From: Marivivens donghaensis
Lineage (GTDB): Bacteria; Pseudomonadota; Alphaproteobacteria; Rhodobacterales; Rhodobacteraceae
Direction: 5' to 3'
Length of the DNA stretch: 64,000 nt
NCBI RefSeq assembly: GCF_011806565.1
Contig: NZ_JAATOP010000001.1
Location: 124,001-188,000 of the forward strand
Shown: positions 42,443-51,944 of the stretch, one piece after another
Layout of the letters: the number at the start of each line of letters is the position of its first letter
Numbering within the stretch: position 1 is the first letter of the stretch
Made by a program: the position numbers and the translations under genes
Notes under the pieces: model-generated
Told to the model about the DNA's origin: nothing
What the model saw: the letters and a program-made list of their open reading frames with translations, nothing else
Databases searched by the model: none

Positions 42443-43870
42443 AGCGCGCCGCGCCTCACTCGATGCCAGTGGAAAGACCTTCGCCGGATTGAGTAGCCAT
42501 TGCGGATCAAAGACGTCCTTCACCGCCATTTGGCGATCCAGATCAACGGGCGCGTATTGCACAGTCATCAGATCGCGCTTTTCGATGCCAACGCCATGCT
42601 CGCCAGTCAGGCAGCCGCCGACCTCGACGCAGAGCTTCAGGATGTCCGCGCCGAACGCCTCGCACTTTTCCAGATCACCGGGCTTATTCGCATTATAAAG
42701 GATCAGCGGGTGCATGTTGCCGTCGCCTGCGTGGAACACATTCCCGACGCCGAGCCCGTACTCCTTAGACATCTCGCCGATGCGGCGCAGCACGTAGGGG
42801 AGTTCCGACACGGGGATCGTCCCGTCCAGACACATGTAGTCATTGATCTGCCCCATCGCGCCGAACGCGGACTTGCGGCCGAGCCAGATGCGGTAAGCCT
42901 GATCCGCATCCTTCGCCTCGCGCAACTCCACCGGATTGTGCGTCTTGGCGATCGCCATGATGCGGTCGAGCTGGTCGCGGATTTCACCTTCGGAGCCTTC
43001 GACTTCGATGATCAGCAGCGCCTCGCACATTGGGTAGCCGGCTTTCGCAAAGGCTTCGGTCGCCTCGATGCAGGGGCGGTCCATGAACTCGATGGCGACG
43101 GGCAGGATGCCTGCCTTGATGATGTCGCTGACGCACTGGCCCGCGACCTCGTTGCTGTCATAACCGATGAGGACGGGCAGGGCGCCCTCGGGTTTGGGCA
43201 GGATGCGCAGGGTCGCCTCGGTCACAACGCCGAGTTGCCCCTCGGACCCGCAAATGACGCCGAGCAGATCAAGCCCGCCCGAATCCATATGCGCGCCGCC
43301 AACTTCGACCACTGTGCCGTCCATCAGCACCATCGTCACGCCAAGCAGATTGTTCGTGGTCACGCCGTACTTCAAACAGTGCGCCCCGCCGGAGTTCATG
43401 GCGATATTCCCCGCAATCGCGCAGGCCAGCTGCGACGACGGGTCTGGTGCGTAGAAGAAGCCGTCCTGCTCGACCGCGCCGGTGACCGACAGGTTCGTGC
43501 GGCCGGTCTGAACCTTGATAAAGCGGTCAGGATAATTGACCTCGATCACATCGTTCATGCGTGCAACGCCGAGGATCACGCAGTCTGCGGTCGGCAATGC
43601 TCCACCGGCCAGCGACGTCCCTGCACCGCGCGGGACGACCGGAACGCCTTCCTCGTGGCAGATTTTCAGGACAGCGGAGACCTCGGCAGTATTGGCCGGA
43701 AGCACTGCAACAAGGGGCGGACAGCGGTACGCGGTCAGTGCATCACACTCGTAAGCACGCGTTTCGGCGATGTCGGAAATGACCGCGTCGTCGGGTAGAA
43801 CCGCACGCAAGCGACTGACGATCCGGTCTTTTTTCGCGATGAGCGCGACGTTCGGGCTGGGCATGTCCAT
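42395..43870 (-). CDS. glcD: Glycolate oxidase, FAD-linked catalytic subunit
   Basis: 491 residues. PRGAGTSLAGGALP is the FAD pyrophosphate loop, NSGGAHCLKYG and the C-terminal GEHGVGIEK (active-site region) are typical of GlcD and D-lactate dehydrogenases. It catalyses glycolate oxidation. I start at the ATG at 43870 (MDMPSPNVAL) with AGGAG 9 nt upstream. The last residues (after LNPAKVFPLASSEA) read through a repeat element and look non-native. First gene of glcDEF; a palindrome lies upstream. Confidence 0.95.
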   Translation of the reverse strand: MDMPSPNVALIAKKDRIVSRLRAVLPDDAVISDIAETRAYECDALTAYRCPPLVAVLPANTAEVSAVLKICHEEGVPVVPRGAGTSLAGGALPTADCVILGVARMNDVIEVNYPDRFIKVQTGRTNLSVTGAVEQDGFFYAPDPSSQLACAIAGNIAMNSGGAHCLKYGVTTNNLLGVTMVLMDGTVVEVGGAHMDSGGLDLLGVICGSEGQLGVVTEATLRILPKPEGALPVLIGYDSNEVAGQCVSDIIKAGILPVAIEFMDRPCIEATEAFAKAGYPMCEALLIIEVEGSEGEIRDQLDRIMAIAKTHNPVELREAKDADQAYRIWLGRKSAFGAMGQINDYMCLDGTIPVSELPYVLRRIGEMSKEYGLGVGNVFHAGDGNMHPLILYNANKPGDLEKCEAFGADILKLCVEVGGCLTGEHGVGIEKRDLMTVQYAPVDLDRQMAVKDVFDPQWLLNPAKVFPLASSEARRAGGSAPSASGIHPRDI

Positions 43871-43886
43871 GGCTGACTCCTGTCCA

Positions 43887-43919
43887 ATTGGTAAGAAAAT
43901 ATAACCAATAAGATTTTCT
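43887..43919. promoter_or_regulatory. Candidate operator upstream of glcDEF
   Basis: Two nested inverted repeats: ATTGGT (43887-43892) with ACCAAT (43904-43909), and AGAAAAT (43894-43900) with ATTTTCT (43913-43919). TTGGT/ACCAA is the half-site style of FadR/GntR regulators, the family of GlcC. It lies 17-50 bp upstream of glcD. No regulator gene is adjacent. Confidence 0.45.
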
Positions 43920-43954
43920 CGCAAGTCCTGTTTACTGCGGCTAATGTGCGCGCC

Positions 43955-44644
43955 ATGACGGTATGGGAACACCTCGCTCTTCTGAGCTTCGGAGATGGCA
44001 TCGCGGCAGTATTCATTCTGCTCGCGTGGGCTGCGGCTGGTTATTCGATCGAGCATCCGCCGAGCGGCTGGCCGTCGGTTTCGTCGATGATGGCCGATTA
44101 CCGTCGGTCTTGGATGGCCGCTTGCGAGCGGCGCGAGAACCGAATTTTCGATGCGCAGATCATCGGCACCTTACGGCAAGGGACCTCGTTCTTTGCCTCG
44201 ACCTCGATCCTCGCGATCGGTGGTCTGATGGCGCTGATCGGCAACGTCGATCCGCTGCGCGGTGTGGCGGTCGAGTTGATCGCGGAGGACGCGCCGGTCT
44301 TTGTCTGGCAGATCAAGCTGATCCTTGTGGGCTTTTTCCTGACCACAGCCTTCCTGAAATTCGTCTGGTCGCACCGCCTGTTCGGCTACTGCGCCGTGGT
44401 CATGGGATCGCTTGGCGCACCCGGAGCCGAGGGCGGTCGCCGCGCTGCATTGCGTGCCGCTGACCTGAACATCCGCGCGTCGATCAACTTCACCCGCGGT
44501 CTGCGGTCGATGTATTTCGCGCTGGGCGCTTTGGGCTGGCTGTTCGGCGCGGTGGCGCTGTTTCTGGCCACCGTCGCGGTGCTCTATCTGCTCTTGTCGC
44601 GCGAGTTTTACTCGGCTCCGCGCGACATCCTGATGCGCGATTAA
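43955..44644 (+). CDS. DUF599 family membrane protein
   Basis: 229 residues with four predicted membrane segments (about residues 12-30, 70-92, 118-138 and 185-213). The DUF599 pattern includes MMADYRRSWM, RIFDAQIIGTLRQGTSFFASTS and FTRGLRSMYFALGALGWL. Function unknown. It is divergent from glcD and its end overlaps the convergent 44641 gene by 4 bp. The ATG at 43955 is preferred over an in-frame GTG at 43946. Confidence 0.85.
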   Translation: MTVWEHLALLSFGDGIAAVFILLAWAAAGYSIEHPPSGWPSVSSMMADYRRSWMAACERRENRIFDAQIIGTLRQGTSFFASTSILAIGGLMALIGNVDPLRGVAVELIAEDAPVFVWQIKLILVGFFLTTAFLKFVWSHRLFGYCAVVMGSLGAPGAEGGRRAALRAADLNIRASINFTRGLRSMYFALGALGWLFGAVALFLATVAVLYLLLSREFYSAPRDILMRD

Positions 44645-46704
44645 CGGCGCCCTTCACGGAGCCACGCGCCGAGGATTAGCAATCCTGCAAGCATCAGGAA
44701 AAGCCAAGCGGGCACAAGCGGCGTGACCGACAGCGAGGTCGTGCGATATGCGCCGCGCGGTGTGATGCCGAGCCAGTTGCTGCCCGCTGCCAGACGCCCT
44801 GCATCTACGGCGCGGATGTTGAACGGACCGTCCGACATTTCCAACGTGCCGCCGCCGGTGGCGGCTTGGATGGGTTCGATCACTTCGTCGGTCGCGATGG
44901 TCTGCTCGAACTCTTTCGGTGCGGCAGGGCCGACACCGACGACGGCGGTCAGGTCGCCTTCGCTCAGACGGTAAAGACCCATCTGTTTTGCATCGTACTC
45001 CAGTTCATAACGGCCCGGATCGGTCTGGTTCAGCGTCAGTGTCTCGACAGTGCCGTCAGGTTTGGTGATCGTCACGCTACCCACGCCCTCGGTCAGGGTG
45101 CGGCGAATGATGTGGAGCGTCTGGCCGGAAACGTCGGCCCAGAGTGCTTCTTCTTCCAGCTCGGGTTCCTTCATCATCCAGTGCGCAAGGCGGCGCAACA
45201 GTTCGAGCTGCGGGCCGCCGCCCTCATAGCCGCGATCCCAGAGCCACGAATGGTCGGATGCGATCAGCGCCACGCGGCCCTCGCCTTCGCGGCCAAGCAT
45301 GAGCAGCGGGCGGTCATTGATGCCCGACATGACAACGGTGCTGTTCTTGGCCGCATTCACGTCGATCTGGCGCAGCCAACGGCCCCACGGCGTGTCGGTG
45401 TCAGTGCCGCCCGCGAACTGTTCGAGGCCCTCGGTCACAGGATGGCGTTCGCCAATGTCGGTCACGTTGGGCAGATACGGCTCCTCGACGACGCGGCTTG
45501 TCGGCACACCAGGGAGGATATCGCCAAGGCCGGAGCGGAAAATACTGTCCGCGCTGCCGTATTCGGGGCCTGCGGAGACCAGCAGCGCGCCGCCGTTCAG
45601 CACGTAATTCGTGATGTTGTTGAAGTAGCTATTCGGCAGGATGCCGCGACGGCGGTAGCGGTCAAAGATGATGAGGTCGAACTCCTCGATCTTCTCCTGG
45701 AACAGCTCGCGGGTCGGGAAGGCGATCAGCGACATCTCGTCCACCGGCACGCCGTCCTGCTTTTCTGGCGGGCGGAGAATGGTGAAGTGTACGAGGTCCA
45801 CCGCACTGTCGGATTTCAGCAGGTTGCGCCATGTGCGCTCGCCCGGATGCGGTTCGCCCGACACGAGGAGGACGCGGAGGCGGTCTCGCACGCCGTTCAT
45901 CTGGATGACGGCGGCATTGTTGCGGTCGGTCAGTTCGCCGTCAACGGTCGGCGTACGGAATTCGAGCACGTTCATCCCGCCGTGAGGCAGGGTGATCGGC
46001 AGGTCGATGGACTGACCGAGTGGGATTTCGAATTCGAGCGGCTCTTGTCCGTCAATGGAAATCGTCAGCGGTGCAAAGGCCGCTGCGGGCGCGCGGCCTT
46101 GATCCTCGACCATCAGGGTCAGCGTCACGGGCTCGCCAATGATGGCGAAGGCAGGCGCATTGCTGACCACGAGGCGGCGGTCCCAGTCGTCAGGCTCGCC
46201 CGATTGCAGCAGGTGCACCGGCGCGGGAACGTCTGGCGCCATCTCCATGTCGTGAATGCGTCCGTCCGACAGGAAGAATACACCCGCGACACGGCTCATC
46301 GGCTCTTCGGCAAGCGCGGCGGTCAGGGCGGTCATCGCTTCGGTACCAGCGTCTCCCTCGGCATCGCCAACGATGACTTCGCGCAGTTCAGTGTTCGGCA
46401 GGCGGGCGATGCGGTTGCGGAGTGTCTCCAGCGCCTCGGTCGTCTGGTCCGGGCGGGTGGAGACCTGCTGGCTTGCGCTGCGGTCGATCACGGCGATGAC
46501 GATGTCCGAAAGTTCTTGCCGTTCCTCGCTCTGGTAAGCGGGGTTGGCAATGGCGATGAGGAGGGCAATCGCGCCAAGCGCACGCAGCCACCAGCCCGCC
46601 ATGCGGCGCCAGACAGTCAGGCCGACCGTCAACACGGCAAGCGCCAGAATAGCCCAGAAAACGGGCCACGCGATCAGGGGGGCGAAGACGATATTACCGG
46701 TCAT
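44641..46704 (-). CDS. Large membrane-anchored protein with class I glutamine-amidotransferase-like fold (moxR cluster)
   Basis: 687 residues. Membrane segments lie at about residues 10-28 and 36-53, and a last one at the C-terminus (PAWLFLMLAGLLILGAW). In between are a VWA-like segment (IVIAVIDRSASQQVSTRP), Ig-like beta regions, and an amidotransferase-like part (LIIFDRYRRRGILPNSY, NGGALLVSAGPEY). The catalytic Cys of true amidotransferases is not evident. Last gene of moxR-DUF58-DUF4159; starts ATG at 46704 or GTG at 46707, overlapping the upstream stop. Probably a surface or periplasmic complex component; function unknown. Confidence 0.8.
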   Translation of the reverse strand: MTGNIVFAPLIAWPVFWAILALAVLTVGLTVWRRMAGWWLRALGAIALLIAIANPAYQSEERQELSDIVIAVIDRSASQQVSTRPDQTTEALETLRNRIARLPNTELREVIVGDAEGDAGTEAMTALTAALAEEPMSRVAGVFFLSDGRIHDMEMAPDVPAPVHLLQSGEPDDWDRRLVVSNAPAFAIIGEPVTLTLMVEDQGRAPAAAFAPLTISIDGQEPLEFEIPLGQSIDLPITLPHGGMNVLEFRTPTVDGELTDRNNAAVIQMNGVRDRLRVLLVSGEPHPGERTWRNLLKSDSAVDLVHFTILRPPEKQDGVPVDEMSLIAFPTRELFQEKIEEFDLIIFDRYRRRGILPNSYFNNITNYVLNGGALLVSAGPEYGSADSIFRSGLGDILPGVPTSRVVEEPYLPNVTDIGERHPVTEGLEQFAGGTDTDTPWGRWLRQIDVNAAKNSTVVMSGINDRPLLMLGREGEGRVALIASDHSWLWDRGYEGGGPQLELLRRLAHWMMKEPELEEEALWADVSGQTLHIIRRTLTEGVGSVTITKPDGTVETLTLNQTDPGRYELEYDAKQMGLYRLSEGDLTAVVGVGPAAPKEFEQTIATDEVIEPIQAATGGGTLEMSDGPFNIRAVDAGRLAAGSNWLGITPRGAYRTTSLSVTPLVPAWLFLMLAGLLILGAWLREGRR

Positions 46705-49439
46705 CACTGCCCCAATCGGTCGAGTAGATCAGGCACGTGGACCTGATCGGATTTGTAGTTACCCGTCAGCACATTCATCACGAGGTTGATGCCGAAACGG
46801 TAGGAAATCTCGCGCTGCTGCTGCCCTGCGGAGCCGCGACCGACGGGGTAAATCGGCTGGCCATAGTCATTTGCTGCCCAAGCCGCAGCCCAATCGTTGC
46901 CGCCGATGACGACGGGCGTGACGCCGTCGTTGAGATTGCGGAACGGCATCCCTTCGATCTGCTGGGCGGCGGGGTCCGACGCCTCGGCCCAGATCTGCCC
47001 GTTATAGCGACCCGGGAAATCCTGAAGCAGATAGAACGTGCGGGTCAGGATGTGGTCTGCAGGTACGGGCTCCAGCGGAGGAATATCGAGCCCCGCCGCA
47101 ATTGTTTGCAGCTTGCGCCCCTCGGCGGTGGTGTTGCCATAGGTTGCACGGTCAGCGTCGCGGGTGTCGAAAAGGATCATGCCGCCCGTCGCGAGATAGC
47201 GGTTAAGCTTAGCGTAAGCCTCGGCGCTGGGCAGTGGTTGGTCCGCATTCACGGGCCAATAGAGCAACGGAAAGACGGACAGCTCGTCGGTTTCCAGATC
47301 GACGCCCATGGGGCGGCCGGGTTCGACGGAGGTGCGGCGGAAAAGCATATCGGACAGGCCGTAAAGTCCTTGGTGAGCCATCTCGTCCAGACCGTCATCG
47401 CCTGTCAGAACGTGGGCAAGCACGACTTCGGAGGCGGCGCGGATCAGGTCGTCGTCCTGCGCCTGCGAAGGGTGCGGCTGGAGGATGAGCAGCGCGATCA
47501 ATACTGTCGCCGCATGGCGCAGACGCCCCGTCAGGCCGAGGGTGCCGATGACGTCGAGGGTCAGCAGAACCAGCGCGGAGACTAGGAACCAAGCGGACAA
47601 GTCACGCTCCTCTGCCGCTTGGGGGCGTTCGATGTCGGTGCCGGCCGGCCAGTTGGCGGCGGTCAGTCTCTGGTCGGCAGTGATGGTGTTCACTGCAAGC
47701 AGGCGATCCTGACCACGATAAAGGCCAGGCGGCAGATCGGGGCCGACTTTGCCCGTGGCGACGATCTCGCCCTCATAGGCAACGGTTTCATCCTCGCGCG
47801 CCAAGCAGCCGTCAGCCAGCAGGCGTTGGTCGAGTGACCAGATCGTGCCCTCGAACTCCGCTGCATCGGGCGCGGCGGGGCGGACGGCGATGGCGAGCCG
47901 TTCAAGCATCGCGGGGAACAGGCCCGAGAGCGGCAAGGTCGACCATTCGGCGTTCGCAGTGACGTGGAACAGAACGATCTGGCCTGCGCCGCTTTCCTTG
48001 CGGGTGACGAGCGGGGTGCCGTCGGCAAGCTCGGCGATGACGCGGTCGGCGAGCGTCGGGTCGGGCTGGGCGACGACTTGGGTGGACACGGTGACGTCGC
48101 CAGGGATTTGCAGGCCGACGAACGGCGAGCCGTCCTTGAACGGGGCTAGCGCCTTCGGTTCTCCCCAGCTCATCGTGCCGCCGACCGTACGGCCGCCGGT
48201 CCGGAGGCGAACGGGCAGCAGGTCGTCTTCGCCCGTGCGGCTGATGTCGGAACTGGCGAGGCGTGGACCGGCAAAACGCACCAGCATCCCGCCGTCATCA
48301 ACCCAGGCGGACAGCGCCTCGGCCTCTTGCTGGGGCAGGGCGGCGGTGTCGGTCAGGATGATGATGTCAGGGTTGGCAGGGATCGCATCGGCGAGCGGGA
48401 CTTCGATCAGTTCGGCATTCGGGGCAAGCGCTTCGCGCAGATAGTGGAGCGGCGAAAGCAGTTGCAGACCCTCCTGCGATGCGCCGGCGGGGATCAGTGC
48501 AATCTCGCGGCGTTTAAGACTGTCGTCGGTGAGCGACACAGCGCCTGCGGTGGGCTGGCCGACGATTTCGAAACGGGTCAGACGGTTGCGAATTTCGGGA
48601 GGCAGCTCGAAGGTGAGCCTCGCGGTCAATGCGCCTTCGGGGAAGGTCAAAGGCTGGCGGGATAGCTCTCGCTCTACTCCCGCCGGATCGCGCCCGATTG
48701 CGGCGATGGTCACAGGGTCTTCGGTCGGCAGGGAGCGCAGCACATCGAGACGGATCGCGCCATCATCAAAGCGGGCGGGATGCAGGCCGTACACGGGGCG
48801 CAGGCGTTCGAAAACGGTGACAGCGCCGTGGTCATCAAGGTCGGCGATCACGCTGCGGCTCGGGCGGCCGAGGCCATCGGACAGCCAGTAGGTGTCGAAA
48901 TCGCTATCCAGCGCGGCGACCCATTCGGTCACTTCTGTATCGTCCGGCAGCCAAGCATTAGGGCGAATCGCACCGATCATACGCTCGGCGGCTTCGGCGC
49001 TTTGGAAAACGGGGCCGTCGGCGGGCAGGTCGGTGAGCGACGCGACTGCAATGGTGCGACCCTGACGACCGGCGTTGGCGACGAGCGCCTCGATACGTGA
49101 CATGCGGGCGGTCCAGTCGTTCGCCTCCGCCCAGCTACCATCGGTGAGGATCAGGAGCGGACCGCTGCCCTGTTCGCGGTTTTCGGGGTTCAGGACTGGG
49201 CCAGCGAAACCAACGATAATCGCGGCGAGTGCCATCATCCGCAGCAGCAGGAGCCACCACGGCGTGCGGTCGGTCTGCACGCTGTCGTCGTTCAGTCCGA
49301 GCAGCAGAGCAACGCCGGGAAAACGGCGGCGGATCGGTGCGGGCGGGATGGCGCGGAGCAGTATGATCAGCAGCGGCAGCGCAATCGCTGCAAGCAGAAG
49401 CCATGGTTGGGCAAAGCCAAGAGGACCGATCTGGAACAT
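46704..49439 (-). CDS. BatA-N / DUF4159 domain membrane protein (moxR cluster)
   Basis: 911 residues. The N-terminus MFQIGPLGFAQPWLLLAAIALPLLIILLR is a BatA-type aerotolerance membrane region with a second segment near residue 60. A VWA-like part (GPLLILTDGSWAEAND) and beta-rich central region follow, then a membrane helix near residue 630. The C-terminal DUF4159 domain shows FPLLYWPVNADQPLPS and YLATGGMILFDTRD. I start at the ATG at 49439, which overlaps the DUF58 stop by one base. Likely forms an envelope complex with the neighbouring products; function unknown. Confidence 0.85.
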   Translation of the reverse strand: MFQIGPLGFAQPWLLLAAIALPLLIILLRAIPPAPIRRRFPGVALLLGLNDDSVQTDRTPWWLLLLRMMALAAIIVGFAGPVLNPENREQGSGPLLILTDGSWAEANDWTARMSRIEALVANAGRQGRTIAVASLTDLPADGPVFQSAEAAERMIGAIRPNAWLPDDTEVTEWVAALDSDFDTYWLSDGLGRPSRSVIADLDDHGAVTVFERLRPVYGLHPARFDDGAIRLDVLRSLPTEDPVTIAAIGRDPAGVERELSRQPLTFPEGALTARLTFELPPEIRNRLTRFEIVGQPTAGAVSLTDDSLKRREIALIPAGASQEGLQLLSPLHYLREALAPNAELIEVPLADAIPANPDIIILTDTAALPQQEAEALSAWVDDGGMLVRFAGPRLASSDISRTGEDDLLPVRLRTGGRTVGGTMSWGEPKALAPFKDGSPFVGLQIPGDVTVSTQVVAQPDPTLADRVIAELADGTPLVTRKESGAGQIVLFHVTANAEWSTLPLSGLFPAMLERLAIAVRPAAPDAAEFEGTIWSLDQRLLADGCLAREDETVAYEGEIVATGKVGPDLPPGLYRGQDRLLAVNTITADQRLTAANWPAGTDIERPQAAEERDLSAWFLVSALVLLTLDVIGTLGLTGRLRHAATVLIALLILQPHPSQAQDDDLIRAASEVVLAHVLTGDDGLDEMAHQGLYGLSDMLFRRTSVEPGRPMGVDLETDELSVFPLLYWPVNADQPLPSAEAYAKLNRYLATGGMILFDTRDADRATYGNTTAEGRKLQTIAAGLDIPPLEPVPADHILTRTFYLLQDFPGRYNGQIWAEASDPAAQQIEGMPFRNLNDGVTPVVIGGNDWAAAWAANDYGQPIYPVGRGSAGQQQREISYRFGINLVMNVLTGNYKSDQVHVPDLLDRLGQ

Positions 49440-50311
49440 CAGCGCTTGCGCTCCAACGCGCCGAAAAGCCACAAAAGGGCGCTCATTGCGCTCTGCATCG
49501 TGTGGTGGGTGTGGAATTGCCAACCGGCGGTACGGGCCAGATGGGCGAGGCGGTCTTTGCGCTCTGCCAGACGTTCGAGGTATTCGGCCTTCAGGTCACG
49601 GGCGCGGAGTGTTTCGTGTTTCAGATTGCCGCCCATCGATTCAAAGATCGTGCGACCGTCGAAGGGAAACTCTTCTTCCTGCGGGTCGAGGATCTGCAAC
49701 AGCGCGCCGCCGACACCGCGATCTGCGGCACGGAGCAGGGCGTCCTCCACCCCCGACAGATCGCCGAGGAAATCCGAAATGAACAGCGCGCGCGAGTGCG
49801 GCAGCATCCCGTCCGTGGCGGGCGAGCCGTATTCGGTCGTCTCGTCCTCGGCCAGAATGCTCGCCATTTGTTCGATCTGCTGGGCTCCGCGGCGGGGCGG
49901 CAGGCGCAGCCCCGTGAGGCCCACACGTTCACCACCGCGCACCATCAGGATCGACGTCGCCAGAGCGAGGACGCGGGCGCGGTGGCCCTTGGTCTCGCCC
50001 GATTTCAGCGACGTGAATCCCATCGACGCACTACGGTCGATCCAGAGCAGCACCGACTGCGCGATCTGCCATTCCTTATCTTGCACGAAGGTGGAATCGG
50101 AGCGGGCCGAGCGGCGCCAGTCGATCAGGCGCGCTTCGTCGTGGTCCTGCGCGGGGCGGTATTGCCAGAATGTATCGCCAAGCCCTGCACGGCGCCGACC
50201 GTGTTCCCCGAGGATCACGGTGGTCGCCAGATGCTCTGCCTCGGCGAGAAGCGTCGGCATGGGGGAGGCTAGGTGTTCGGCCTCCGCTCGCAGGGCCAGC
50301 GGATCGGTCAC
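49439..50311 (-). CDS. DUF58 domain protein (moxR-associated)
   Basis: 290 residues, no membrane segment. The DUF58 signature is FWQYRPAQDHDEARLIDWRRSARSD, followed by a VWA-like fold with LLWIDRSASMGF (MIDAS-like DxSxS). DUF58 proteins are regular partners of MoxR ATPases. A short internal duplication (AEAEHLA occurs twice near the N-terminus, residues about 9-31) is odd. It overlaps moxR by 4 bp and the DUF4159 gene by one base. Confidence 0.9.
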   Translation of the reverse strand: MTDPLALRAEAEHLASPMPTLLAEAEHLATTVILGEHGRRRAGLGDTFWQYRPAQDHDEARLIDWRRSARSDSTFVQDKEWQIAQSVLLWIDRSASMGFTSLKSGETKGHRARVLALATSILMVRGGERVGLTGLRLPPRRGAQQIEQMASILAEDETTEYGSPATDGMLPHSRALFISDFLGDLSGVEDALLRAADRGVGGALLQILDPQEEEFPFDGRTIFESMGGNLKHETLRARDLKAEYLERLAERKDRLAHLARTAGWQFHTHHTMQSAMSALLWLFGALERKR

Positions 50312-51312
50312 GCAGCAACTCCGGTGCGGGTGACGGAGCGAGCGACGGTGTCGATGATGGCGGGCAGGCTTTCACCACGCGCACGGGCCGCGAAGGTCAG
50401 CGCCATGCGGTGCGACAGGACAGGCTCGGCCATGGCCAGCACGTCCTCGGGCGAGGGCGACAGGCGGCCGTTCATCAGCGCGTGAGCGCGGGCCGTCAGC
50501 ATCAGCGCCTGAGCCGCACGAGGGCCGGGGCCCCACGAGACGTTCTGGCGAATGGCTTCGGGTGCGTCGGCATCAGGGCGGCAGGAGCGCACGAGGTCGA
50601 GGATCATATCAACGATGGCCTCACCGACAGGCATCCGGCGCAGGAGCGCCTGCGCGGCAAGAAGTTCGTCAGCGGTAAAGACAGCGTGGGCCTCGTCCTC
50701 TTCGACGCCGGTCGTTGCCAGCAGGATATCACGCTCCGCATCGCGGGTGGGATAGGGGACATCGATGGAAAGCAGAAAACGGTCGAGCTGCGCTTCGGGC
50801 AGCGGGTAGGTGCCTTCCTGTTCGAGCGGGTTCTGGGTTGCCAGAACGTGGAAAGGGCGACCAAGCGGGCGGTGCTCGCCTGCAATCGTCACCTCGCGTT
50901 CCTGCATCGCTTGCAAAAGGGCGGACTGGGTGCGCGGCGAGGCACGATTGATCTCGTCCGCCATCAGAAGCTGGCAGAAAATCGGACCGGGAACGAAGCG
51001 GAACGCGCGGGTGCTGTCGGCAGCGGTTTCCAGCACCTCGGAGCCAAGAATATCCGCAGGCATCAGGTCCGGCGTGAACTGGACGCGGTTTTCGTCCAGC
51101 CCCATCACGGTCGAAAGCGTCTGCACAAGGCGCGTTTTACCCAGCCCCGGAAGGCCGATCAGCAGTGCGTGGCCGCCCGAGATAAGGGAAGCGAGGACGA
51201 GGTCGACAACGCGGTCCTGTCCGATGAAGCGTCTGGCGATACTTTCCCGCGCTTGCCCCAGTTTCTGTCCCAGAGATTCAATCTCTGCCACCAGATCGGC
51301 GGGTGCAGCCAT
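50308..51312 (-). CDS. MoxR-family AAA+ ATPase
   Basis: 334 residues. Walker A GLPGLGKT, Walker B LLMADEINRASPRTQSALLQAM, sensor 1 ATQNPLEQEGTYPLPEAQ, and an arginine-finger helix region DRFLLSIDVPYPTR are typical of MoxR. It is a chaperone-like ATPase acting with VWA/DUF58 proteins, here encoded directly downstream. First gene of a four-gene operon with overlapping junctions throughout. Divergent from the DUF1285 gene. Confidence 0.95.
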   Translation of the reverse strand: MAAPADLVAEIESLGQKLGQARESIARRFIGQDRVVDLVLASLISGGHALLIGLPGLGKTRLVQTLSTVMGLDENRVQFTPDLMPADILGSEVLETAADSTRAFRFVPGPIFCQLLMADEINRASPRTQSALLQAMQEREVTIAGEHRPLGRPFHVLATQNPLEQEGTYPLPEAQLDRFLLSIDVPYPTRDAERDILLATTGVEEDEAHAVFTADELLAAQALLRRMPVGEAIVDMILDLVRSCRPDADAPEAIRQNVSWGPGPRAAQALMLTARAHALMNGRLSPSPEDVLAMAEPVLSHRMALTFAARARGESLPAIIDTVARSVTRTGVAA

Positions 51313-51380
51313 GACAATGCTCCTTATGACCTATATCTATCAGTGAACCAGATAACAGACCGGCTCCCAATCGGAAAAGC

Positions 51381-51944
51381 ATGATGACACAAAAGATTGT
51401 GACACCTTCGGCAGATAACATAGCGGCCTCGGCCAAGGCTGCCTCCAAAAAGGGGCCGCCACCTGTCGATAAATGGAACCCGCCTTTTTGCGGCGACATC
51501 GATATGCGTATCGCGCGTGATGGAACGTGGTTCTATCTCGGCACGCCCATCGGCAGGCAGCCGCTGGTGAATTTGTTCGCGTCGATCATCCGCAAGGACG
51601 GCGACGACTACTTTCTTGTTACGCCGGTCGAGAAGGTGGGGATCAAAGTCGACGATGCGCCCTTCGTCGCCGTCGATTTCGAGCCCGAAGACGACGGCCT
51701 GCGTTTCGTGACCAACGTCGGTGACAGCGTGGTCGCGGGGCCAGAGCATCCGATCCGTGTTGTCCGCGACGAGGACGGTGAGCCGTCGCCTTACATCCTG
51801 ATCCGCCGTAACCTCGAAGCGCTGATCGACCGCAAGTCGTTCTACCGCCTCGTCGATCTGGGTGAAGAGCAGAACGGCATGTTCGGCGTCAGCTCCGGCG
51901 GGACGTTTTTCCCGATCATTCCTGCGGCAGAACTCAGGGACTAA
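51381..51944 (+). CDS. DUF1285 domain protein
   Basis: 187 residues. DUF1285 features: PPFCGDIDMRIARDGTWFYLGTPIGRQPLVNLFASIIRKD and YFLVTPVEKVGIKVDDAPF. No signal or membrane segment. DUF1285 proteins have a two-lobed beta fold and unknown function, and are often next to moxR in Rhodobacterales. Divergent from moxR. The next gene begins directly after its stop codon. Two adjacent ATGs (51381 and 51384) are possible starts. Confidence 0.87.
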   Translation: MMTQKIVTPSADNIAASAKAASKKGPPPVDKWNPPFCGDIDMRIARDGTWFYLGTPIGRQPLVNLFASIIRKDGDDYFLVTPVEKVGIKVDDAPFVAVDFEPEDDGLRFVTNVGDSVVAGPEHPIRVVRDEDGEPSPYILIRRNLEALIDRKSFYRLVDLGEEQNGMFGVSSGGTFFPIIPAAELRD

